A DNA stretch of 41,418 bases from an uncultured Pelagibacteraceae bacterium (GTDB taxonomy: Bacteria > Pseudomonadota > Alphaproteobacteria > Pelagibacterales > Pelagibacteraceae), in NCBI GenBank assembly GCA_902623915.1, contig CACNVM010000006.1, forward strand, positions 1 to 41,418. The letters are read 5' to 3'. The translations under genes were made by a program, and so were the position numbers. Within the stretch, counting starts at the first letter, position 1; the number at the start of each line of letters is the position of its first letter. Shown here piece by piece: positions 35,127 through 41,418 of this stretch. The notes under the pieces are model-generated. The model had not been told where the DNA came from. It ran no database searches and worked only from the letters and a program-made list of their open reading frames with translations.

Positions 35127-36167
35127 ATGAAGTTTAAAAAACTTGGAAATACTGATTTAAAAGTAAGCCTCATTTGTTTAGGCACAATGACTTGGGGAGA
35201 ACAAAATACTCAAGAAGAAGGTTTTGAACAAATGGATTACGCTCTAGAAAGAGGGGTAAATTTTTTCGATACAGCAGAGCTTTATGCTATTCCACCAAAA
35301 GCAAAAACTTATGGCAAAACAGAGGAAATAATTGGAAACTGGTTTAAACTTAGAAAAAATAGAAAAAAAATAATTTTAGCAAGTAAAATTGCTGGTCCAG
35401 GTTTAAAATGGATCAGAGGCGGGGGTTCGCAATACTCTCCAGAAAGTATTGAGGATGCACTACATAAAAGTCTCAAAAGATTACAAACAGACTATATTGA
35501 TTTGTATCAGCTTCATTGGCCTGAAAGGAATACTAATTATTTTGGTGATTTAGATTATGAACACAATATTAATGAAAAATCATGGAATAGTTTTGAAAGT
35601 ATCTTAAAAACTTTAAAAAAATTTATTGATCAAGGAAAAATTAAATACATAGGTTTGTCAAATGAAACCCCGTGGGGTTTTTCAAAATTTTTAGAGATAG
35701 CTAAAGAGCAGAAATTACCAAGAGTAGTTTCAGTCCAAAATCCATATAGTTTAATAAATAGATCTTACGAGATTGGAATGTCAGAAATTTCAATGAGAGA
35801 GAAAGCTGGTCTTTTGGCATATTCTCCATTAGCGGTTGGTTATCTAACTGGAAAATACAGAAACAAAGAAATCCCAAAAAATTCAAGATTAGATCTATTT
35901 TACGAAAATTACCCAAGATATCATAATGAAAGAACCTACGAAGCAGTTGATGAATATTTCAAAATTTCTCAAAAATATAAAATATCTTTATCACAACTCT
36001 CTCTTGCCTTTGTAAATTCAAGAGATTTCGTAACTAGTAACATTATTGGGGCAACAACCATGGAGCAATTAAAAGAAAATATAGATAGTATAGATATAGG
36101 TTTGGAAGAAAATATCATGCATGAAATAAACTTAATTCATGAAAAAATTCCAAATCCAGCACCTTAA
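35127..36167 (+). CDS. Aldo/keto reductase, Tas-like
   Basis: NADPH-dependent carbonyl reductase, 346 residues, TIM barrel. The tetrad can be placed: Asp in FFDTAELY, Tyr in that motif, Lys in LASKIAG, and His in QLHWPER. YGKTEEIIG with the insertion IPPKAKTYG, the RNYFGDLDYEH-like insertion (NTNYFGDLD), and VQNPYSLINR match the Tas group. A Shine-Dalgarno AAGGA precedes the ATG by 6 nt. Substrate unknown. Confidence 0.93.
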   Translation: MKFKKLGNTDLKVSLICLGTMTWGEQNTQEEGFEQMDYALERGVNFFDTAELYAIPPKAKTYGKTEEIIGNWFKLRKNRKKIILASKIAGPGLKWIRGGGSQYSPESIEDALHKSLKRLQTDYIDLYQLHWPERNTNYFGDLDYEHNINEKSWNSFESILKTLKKFIDQGKIKYIGLSNETPWGFSKFLEIAKEQKLPRVVSVQNPYSLINRSYEIGMSEISMREKAGLLAYSPLAVGYLTGKYRNKEIPKNSRLDLFYENYPRYHNERTYEAVDEYFKISQKYKISLSQLSLAFVNSRDFVTSNIIGATTMEQLKENIDSIDIGLEENIMHEINLIHEKIPNPAP

Positions 36168-36230
36168 TTAAACAACTATTGAAAAGGTCAAAAATTTGTA
36201 TAGATTGAATTATAAGTCTAAGTTTAAAAA

Positions 36231-36731
36231 ATGAAAAAAATTTCGGTTTTATTAATATTATTTACTTTTTTGTTTTCATCAAACGCTTTTAGTGATCAAC
36301 CAAAAAGTATCGGTAAATATAAAAGCTGGGAAGCTTTTACTTATAATGGTAGTAACGGAAAGATTTGTTTTGCACAAACTATTCCTTTAGATAGAGCTCC
36401 AAAAAATTTAAAAAGAGATCCATCAAGACTTTTTGTGACTTTCAGAAAGAATGAAAAAATCAAGAATGAGCTTAGTGTAACTAGCGGCCATATGTATAAA
36501 AAATCTTCAGTAATAGCAAAATCAGGAAAAAATGAATTTTTGTTTTTTTCACAAGGAAATTTTGCTTGGTTGATCGATGGAGAAGAGGAATTCAATCTTA
36601 TAAAAACTATGAAGAAAGCTTCAAAATTATCTGTAACAGCGAGGACAAGCACAGGTACGGAAACAAAAGATATGTATTCCATGATGGGTTTCACTAAAGC
36701 TTATAATACCGCTAGAAAAAGTTGTGCCTAA
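36231..36731 (+). CDS. IalB-like periplasmic protein
   Basis: 166 residues with a clear signal peptide (1-21, [10 protein letters not shown]). The mature part [38 protein letters not shown], and a late Cys match the Invasion-associated locus B family, widespread in free-living alphaproteobacteria, where its function is unclear; a virulence role should not be inferred. The two cysteines (about 46 and 165) could form a disulfide. The end overlaps argG by 8 nt. Confidence 0.85.
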   Translation: MKKISVLLILFTFLFSSNAFSDQPKSIGKYKSWEAFTYNGSNGKICFAQTIPLDRAPKNLKRDPSRLFVTFRKNEKIKNELSVTSGHMYKKSSVIAKSGKNEFLFFSQGNFAWLIDGEEEFNLIKTMKKASKLSVTARTSTGTETKDMYSMMGFTKAYNTARKSCA

Positions 36732-37914
36732 AAAAAAGAACAAAATTGTTTTAGCTTACTCTGGAGGGCTAGACACTTCTATAATTTTAAAATGGCTTCA
36801 AGAAAATTATAACTCAGAAATTATTGCTTACACTGCTGACATTGGACAAGAAATAAACAAAAGTAAAATTATCAAAAATGCAAAAAGATTAGGTGTAAAA
36901 AACATAATTATTGAAGATTTAAAAAATACTTTCGTTAAAGATTATGTTTATCCAATGATTAGAGGTCACGCATTATATGAAGGTGTTTATTTATTAGGAA
37001 CATCTATAGCAAGACCTTTGATCGCTAAAAGACAAATTGCTATTGCTAAAAAATTTAAAGCATTTGCTGTATCACACGGTTCAACAGGAAAAGGAAATGA
37101 TCAAGTAAGATTTGAGCTTGGATATTATTACTTTGGACCAAAGATAAAAGTAATTGCCCCCTGGAGAATTTGGAAATTAAAATCTAGAACTGATTTAATA
37201 AAATACGCAAAAAAACATAACATACCTATACCGAAAGATAAAAAGGGGGCGCCACCTTTTTCTGTTGATGATAATCTTTATCACACTTCAACGGAAGGTA
37301 AGGTATTGGAAGATCCAAGAAAACAGGCACCAGAATATATTTTTCAAAGAACGGTTTCACCTGAAAAAGCACCCAGCAAACCAACTTATGTAACCATAGG
37401 ATTTAAAAAAGGTGATCCAATATCAGTAAATAATAAAAAATTAGCACCAGCAAAACTACTTCAAAAATTAAATTTACTTGCAGGTAAGAATGGAGTTGGA
37501 AGAGTTGATTTAGTTGAAAATAGATTTATTGGAATTAAATCGAGAGGAGTTTACGAAACTCCAGGAGGAACTCTTTTGATGATAGCACACAGAGCTATGG
37601 AGTCCGTAACTTTAGATAAGAAAACTATGCATGAGAAAGATGAGATTATGCCGAAGTATGCTGAACTGATCTATAATGGTTTTTGGTTTTCAAAATCAAG
37701 ACTTAAATTACAGAGAAAAGTCGACCTAAAAAGAAATCAGGTAAATGGAAGTATTAAACTTAAGTTATACAAAGGTAACGTTGTAATTTTATCAAGACAA
37801 AGTAACAGTAAAGCATACTCTATTGATAAAGTGTCTTTTGAGGAAAATAAAAGTTTCAAAAAGTCAAAAGTTGAGAGATTTATATTGGGTGCGGCAAGAA
37901 AGCTTAGGGTTTAA
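36724..37914 (+). CDS. argG: Argininosuccinate synthase
   Basis: ATP-dependent joining of citrulline and aspartate in arginine synthesis. 396 residues. The PP-loop [28 protein letters not shown], and the tetramerisation-region [11 protein letters not shown] are present. The start is GTG at 36724, overlapping the previous gene; this start gives the expected [15 protein letters not shown]-terminus and no ATG is closer. argH is not adjacent. Confidence 0.97.
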   Translation: MPKKKNKIVLAYSGGLDTSIILKWLQENYNSEIIAYTADIGQEINKSKIIKNAKRLGVKNIIIEDLKNTFVKDYVYPMIRGHALYEGVYLLGTSIARPLIAKRQIAIAKKFKAFAVSHGSTGKGNDQVRFELGYYYFGPKIKVIAPWRIWKLKSRTDLIKYAKKHNIPIPKDKKGAPPFSVDDNLYHTSTEGKVLEDPRKQAPEYIFQRTVSPEKAPSKPTYVTIGFKKGDPISVNNKKLAPAKLLQKLNLLAGKNGVGRVDLVENRFIGIKSRGVYETPGGTLLMIAHRAMESVTLDKKTMHEKDEIMPKYAELIYNGFWFSKSRLKLQRKVDLKRNQVNGSIKLKLYKGNVVILSRQSNSKAYSIDKVSFEENKSFKKSKVERFILGAARKLRV

Positions 37915-37941
37915 GTATAATTAAAAATATAAAAAACTTCT

Positions 37942-38337
37942 ATGACTATGAACACTATAATAAGAAATATTCAGCTAGTTGCTGTAATATTTATTTTGGT
38001 CGGAACTGTCCTGGCATTTGGTTTTGAGGTTAACGAAATGTATGAAGCTGGTCGTGTGACTTTAGCAGACCTACTTTTAATGTTTATCTACATTGAAGTT
38101 ATAGGAATGATTGGAGTTTTCTGGGCTAGTAAAACAATTAGAATTACTTACCCTGTATTAATTGCAATTACAGCATTAGCTAGATTGATAATTCTGCAAG
38201 ATAAGGACAGCGCATCAATAAATTTAATTTATCAAGGTGGTGCAATTTTACTTTTAGCTTTAGCAGTATTTTTCTTATCATTGAGGTACAGTAAAAAACT
38301 TGGAATGGATAAAAAAAATCCAGGTGAGGAAGCTTAA
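37942..38337 (+). CDS. PsiE-family small membrane protein
   Basis: 131 residues, four hydrophobic segments (about 8-28, 40-62, 70-86, 95-113). FIYIEVIGMIGVFW, IAITALARLIIL and the N-terminal NIQLVAVIF fit the phosphate-starvation-inducible PsiE family. No PHO box was looked for with a model and none is obvious. It lies 27 nt after argG and 6 nt before another small membrane gene. Confidence 0.75.
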   Translation: MTMNTIIRNIQLVAVIFILVGTVLAFGFEVNEMYEAGRVTLADLLLMFIYIEVIGMIGVFWASKTIRITYPVLIAITALARLIILQDKDSASINLIYQGGAILLLALAVFFLSLRYSKKLGMDKKNPGEEA

Positions 38338-38343
38338 AAAAAA

Positions 38344-38763
38344 ATGAAACAACTAGTAGCAATTGTTGCATATTACATGTTTGGATATCTTATATTTTGG
38401 ACTTTTCTTCATGAGACAGATCTTTTTCCAAAAGTTTGGGTACAAGATAATTTTAGTATAGCAATTTATTTATGGGTTTTCTTTTTTATAGTTCCACTTT
38501 TTCTAATTGCTCTTGGAACAGATTATATTAAAAGACGAATTGCTGATTTTAAATCACTAGGACAAGGTTCCAGATGGCCACTTTATATTTTATTATTTGG
38601 TGTTTGGGACCTAATGATTGGTTTTGCTTATTTACTGTTCTCTTATTTCGAAATCACTCATGTAACTATGATAATTGCTAACGGATTATTCATTACTGGA
38701 ACTTATTTAACATTTTTGAGTTTTGGGATAGCAAAGAAATTACAATTGAGTAAAAATAATTAA
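38344..38763 (+). CDS. Uncharacterised four-helix membrane protein
   Basis: 139 residues with four hydrophobic stretches (about 5-22, 38-58, 78-97, 105-125), a short cytoplasmic basic loop (DYIKRRIADFKSLGQG) and a charged end. No family recognised. Placed 6 nt after the PsiE-like gene and 4 nt before the SDR, so the three are probably one unit. Confidence 0.75.
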   Translation: MKQLVAIVAYYMFGYLIFWTFLHETDLFPKVWVQDNFSIAIYLWVFFFIVPLFLIALGTDYIKRRIADFKSLGQGSRWPLYILLFGVWDLMIGFAYLLFSYFEITHVTMIIANGLFITGTYLTFLSFGIAKKLQLSKNN

Positions 38764-38767
38764 ATAT

Positions 38768-39484
38768 ATGGCTAATAAAATTTTAATATTTGGTGCTACT
38801 GGGGCTGTTGGAAGTTCTCTTGCCAAATTAATGCAAAATGGATCAACTGAATGTCATCTTATAGGAAAAAATCAGGATGAAGTTTCAAGACTGTCAGATG
38901 AAACTGGTCATAGCTTTAGTGTTGCTGATGTATTGGAGGAGGGTTTCTTAGAGAAAATTGAGAATGATCTTGCTGATGCTGAAGTTTCTGGGATTGCTTA
39001 TTGTATAGGATCTATAGATCTTAAACCAATAAATTTAATTGCTAAAAAAGATGTTATACAATCATTTTCTTTAAATTTATTTCCTGTTTATGACATTGTT
39101 AAAAAATTTCATCAAAATTTAAAAAAGAATAAAGGATCAATTGTTTTGTTCTCTACAGTTGCAGCTAATCAAGGGTTCCCCAATCATGGAATTATCTCAC
39201 CAGTAAAAGCGTCTTTGGAAGGTCTTACAATTTCCTTGGCAGCAGAATTTTCTCCAAACGTTAGAGTCAATTGTATTGCTCCGAGTATGAGTAATTCAAA
39301 AATGGCTGGTAAAATTTTGAAAAATCCAAAAATTGCAGAAGGTATAGCAAAAATGCATCCACTCAAAAGGCTTGGTGAAGGAAAAGACTCAGCTGCACTT
39401 GCAAAATTTTTATTGTCTGATGAAAGTTCTTGGATAACCGGTCAAATTATAGGCGTTGATGGCGGAAGATCTAATATAGGTTAA
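38768..39484 (+). CDS. Short-chain dehydrogenase/reductase family protein, atypical active site
   Basis: 238 residues, Rossmann fold. Nucleotide motif FGATGAVGSSL (7-17), NAG position reads YCIGS, catalytic-serine region LFSTVAANQGFPNHG and C-terminal WITGQIIGVDGG. At the YxxxK position it reads ISPVK, so the Lys is kept but the catalytic Tyr is Ile. A subgroup of SDRs with FPNH and an A/S-x-x-K site exists. It may be a non-redox or altered enzyme. Convergent with the next gene (1-nt gap). Confidence 0.88.
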   Translation: MANKILIFGATGAVGSSLAKLMQNGSTECHLIGKNQDEVSRLSDETGHSFSVADVLEEGFLEKIENDLADAEVSGIAYCIGSIDLKPINLIAKKDVIQSFSLNLFPVYDIVKKFHQNLKKNKGSIVLFSTVAANQGFPNHGIISPVKASLEGLTISLAAEFSPNVRVNCIAPSMSNSKMAGKILKNPKIAEGIAKMHPLKRLGEGKDSAALAKFLLSDESSWITGQIIGVDGGRSNIG

Positions 39485-39485
39485 T

Positions 39486-39917
39486 TTAGATAATTACTAT
39501 TATTAAAATAAGTATTTGCACAAAATTAATAATTACAGAAGTTGCATGTGCTATTTTAAATTTCTTCAATTTATTTTTATCTTTAAACTTATTTATCATC
39601 GGCATAAGTATAAAAAGTGATATTGCAAATAAACCAGCGCAGATGAGGATTAAAACCAAACTGATGCTCATACCATGATAAATATAAATCGGAATAGAAG
39701 CCAATATGAGTAAAGATAAATTTATTGAATAATAAAAAGGAAAAATCTTACGTATGTATTTACGAAAGTTTTTTTCGTTTAATGTTTTAAATCCTACGGG
39801 AGCAATAACAAATGAAAAAAACAACATTATTGCTAAAACTCCACAAACAAGAGCGAAAACTATATTTGCAATCATTAGCCCTTTTAAATTAATTTTAAAA
39901 ATAAATATCTGTGACAA
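39486..39917 (-). CDS. DUF4149-like membrane protein
   Basis: 143 residues, four hydrophobic segments. FVIAPVGFKTLN with RKYIRKIFPFYYSINLSLL is the pattern of the DUF4149/TMEM205-like family (Pro and Phe after the first helix, then RxxFPxYY). Another in-frame Met lies at residue 15 (MIANIVFAL) and could be the true start. Function unknown. Confidence 0.7.
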   Translation of the reverse strand: MSQIFIFKINLKGLMIANIVFALVCGVLAIMLFFSFVIAPVGFKTLNEKNFRKYIRKIFPFYYSINLSLLILASIPIYIYHGMSISLVLILICAGLFAISLFILMPMINKFKDKNKLKKFKIAHATSVIINFVQILILIIVII

Positions 39918-39923
39918 ACCAAC

Positions 39924-40475
39924 TTAATATTTAGTAATACTCCCCAATATATTAAGCTTTCTGTCAGTAATAACGATCTCACCTGATGAAACTGCTTTGT
40001 TCAAACTCTCTAAAATCACTACATAATGAGTTATTAAAATTAAATTTTTATTACTTTGCCAATTTTCTAAAAATTTATTTAAATCTTTCATCTGTTTTTC
40101 TTTATTTTTTTCAAATTTTGGCGAAAAAAAAGAGTTTAGAGCATTAAAGGTATTATAATTCTTAAAAGCAAATTTAGCTGTATCTTTACAGCGACACCAT
40201 TCACTGGATAAAACTAGATCTATAGGGATATTATTATTTTTGAAAAATAATCCCATTCTTTTTGATTGTTCGATACCTTGACTATCTAAATTCCTTTGAG
40301 TTGAACAATCATTTAATTTAAAGTTCTCTGGATCCCCGCCACCGGGTGCAATTGCATGTCTTATAAATATAATATTGCCTCCTTTTTTTAATTCTTTGAT
40401 TACACTCTCATCAGGTTTTACACTGGTTATAAGAAAAGCAAAAATAGATAAAACTATTAAAAATTTTTTGTACAT
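39924..40475 (-). CDS. Histidine phosphatase superfamily protein (secreted)
   Basis: 183 residues with a hydrophobic signal (1-19). The catalytic His lies in FIRHAIAPGGGDP: RHA replaces the common RHG. The second His is in LITHYVVILE, and RNLDSQGIEQSKRMG, SSEWCRCKDTA carry the phosphate-pocket Arg residues. Probably a periplasmic phosphatase; a phosphoglycerate mutase role is unlikely given the export signal. Confidence 0.85.
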   Translation of the reverse strand: MYKKFLIVLSIFAFLITSVKPDESVIKELKKGGNIIFIRHAIAPGGGDPENFKLNDCSTQRNLDSQGIEQSKRMGLFFKNNNIPIDLVLSSEWCRCKDTAKFAFKNYNTFNALNSFFSPKFEKNKEKQMKDLNKFLENWQSNKNLILITHYVVILESLNKAVSSGEIVITDRKLNILGSITKY

Positions 40476-40524
40476 GTGCTTAAATAGATAATATCAAACT
40501 ACAGTGAAAAGTATTAATCAAAGT

Positions 40525-40530
40525 TATAAT
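40525..40530 (+). promoter_or_regulatory. Candidate -10 element for the photolyase-like gene
   Basis: A perfect TATAAT ends 4 nt before the ATG at 40535. No good -35 at 16-18 nt. If used, the mRNA would start at the start codon. Confidence 0.35.
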
Positions 40531-40534
40531 AAAT

Positions 40535-41418
40535 ATGAAGTTTGAAACAACACGAGACGGTGCGCTTAAAAAATTGGACAATTTCATTGAAAATGAAGTT
40601 GTTAATTACAATTCTAAGAGAAATTTTGATTTTGGACCAGATGATAGAAAAAATGTTTCGTGTTTATCTCCATATATAACTCACCGATTGATAACTGAAT
40701 ATGAAACTCTTGAGAGAGTTTTGAGAAAACGACCTTACCAAAAAGTTGAAAAATTTGTCCAAGAAATATTTTGGCGAGTATACTGGAAGGGTTGGTTAGA
40801 ACTTAGACCAAATGTTTGGACAGATTTTTTAGAAGATTTAAACAACGTAAAAAATAGTGAAAATTTAGAAAAAGCAATTAATGCGAAAACTAATATTGAA
40901 TGTTTCAACGATTGGGTCAAAGAGATTAAAGAAAATAATTATCTTCATAATCATACAAGAATGTGGTTTGCAAGCATTTGGATCTTTACTTTAAACTTGC
41001 CTTGGCAGAAAGGAGCAGAATTTTTTATGAAACATCTTTTAGACGGTGATGCGGCTTCAAATACCCTAAGCTGGAGATGGGTTGCTGGTTTACAAACAAA
41101 AGGCAAAAATTATATAGCTCAATCATGGAATATTAATAAATTTACCAATAATCGATATAAGAATGTAACAGTGAATGAGAATGCTTTATCTCTAACCGAT
41201 AAAAGAGAGTATAAACTAAAACCATTAACAATAAAATCACAACCAACAACAAATAAAAATTTAGTATTTTTTGAAAATGATTTAAATGTTGAAACTTTAG
41301 AACTTAAAGAATATGAAAATATTTTTTGTATTTTTATTGATAATGACTTGAGGAAAATTAAACTTTCTGAGAAAGTTATCGAATTTAAAAGGAATATTAT
41401 TGAGGATCAAAAAAAAAG
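40535..41418 (+). CDS. Photolyase/cryptochrome-like FAD-binding protein, 3' end cut by window
   Basis: 294 complete codons to the window edge. Residues about 35-210 match the C-terminal FAD-binding domain of photolyases: SCLSPYITHRLITEYE, FWRVYWKGWLELRP, NNYLHNHTRMWFASIWIF, and HLLDGDAASNTLSWRWVAGLQ. The usual N-terminal antenna domain is absent, since the domain begins about 35 residues from a well-supported ATG. After residue 240 a new alternating pattern appears (NLVFFENDLN, then ENIFCIFIDNDL, then a helix), which could be an alpha/beta domain. So the family is sure but the architecture (stand-alone or permuted) is open. Confidence 0.85.
   Translation, partial: MKFETTRDGALKKLDNFIENEVVNYNSKRNFDFGPDDRKNVSCLSPYITHRLITEYETLERVLRKRPYQKVEKFVQEIFWRVYWKGWLELRPNVWTDFLEDLNNVKNSENLEKAINAKTNIECFNDWVKEIKENNYLHNHTRMWFASIWIFTLNLPWQKGAEFFMKHLLDGDAASNTLSWRWVAGLQTKGKNYIAQSWNINKFTNNRYKNVTVNENALSLTDKREYKLKPLTIKSQPTTNKNLVFFENDLNVETLELKEYENIFCIFIDNDLRKIKLSEKVIEFKRNIIEDQKK

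Noticed and set aside
1-41418. tRNA, rRNA, CRISPR, insertion sequence or phage genes
   Set aside because: All gaps over 40 nt were read on both strands; none showed a cloverleaf with CCA-type ends, regular spacers, transposase motifs or integrase motifs.

Overview
The window looks like a piece of a SAR11 (Pelagibacterales, Alphaproteobacteria) chromosome. The DNA is very AT-rich. Genes are packed with 0-30 nt gaps or 1-14 nt overlaps, proteins are short for their families and rich in Lys/Asn/Ile, and the content is marine-oligotroph in character: TRAP transport, short regulatory gaps, DUF2794, IalB, HspQ. No IS element, phage gene, CRISPR array, tRNA or rRNA was recognised. The taxonomic call is inference from style and gene content, not from a marker-gene tree.

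Layout. (1) Positions 1-13522, all on the minus strand: a nearly gapless run of 16 genes, in transcription order ffh, rpsP, an NTF2-like ORF, trmD, rplS, leuC, leuD, leuB, asd, sdhC, sdhD, sdhA, sdhB, mmsA, mdh and a cut-off membrane protein. The run couples protein targeting and ribosome genes to leucine and aspartate-family biosynthesis and to the TCA cycle. Its head, 13523-13626, can fold into three consecutive hairpins. (2) 13684-15859, plus strand: dapF, ftsY and an HPP-family membrane protein. (3) 15851-28671, minus strand: two tandem FMN 2-hydroxyacid dehydrogenases, an aminotransferase, a GlcD-type FAD oxidase and a D-2-hydroxyacid dehydrogenase. These are followed by a TakP-like TRAP transporter (binding protein, small and large membrane subunits), an amidase, a newly noticed 58-residue membrane protein, an EamA exporter and a membrane-anchored hydrolase. 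Together this reads as a 2-hydroxy/2-oxo acid uptake and interconversion locus. (4) 28715-32836, minus strand: cytochrome c maturation genes ccmC, D, E, F, G, H, without ccmA or ccmB next to them. (5) 33015-41418, mixed strands: hspQ, a septation protein (IspZ/YciB) with an apparent one-base frameshift, DUF2794, a Bax-inhibitor-1 protein, an aldo/keto reductase, an IalB-like protein, argG, two small membrane proteins, an SDR, a DUF4149-like protein, a histidine phosphatase and a photolyase-like FAD protein cut by the window end.

Points most worth follow-up: the three-hairpin RNA upstream of ffh; an SdhD with no histidine or cysteine and so no usual second heme b ligand; the hydroxy/oxo-acid TRAP cluster with an internal terminator after the binding-protein gene; a photolyase-like protein that begins directly with the FAD domain and may carry an alpha/beta domain after it; rimM missing between rpsP and trmD; and near-leaderless promoters at several divergent junctions.
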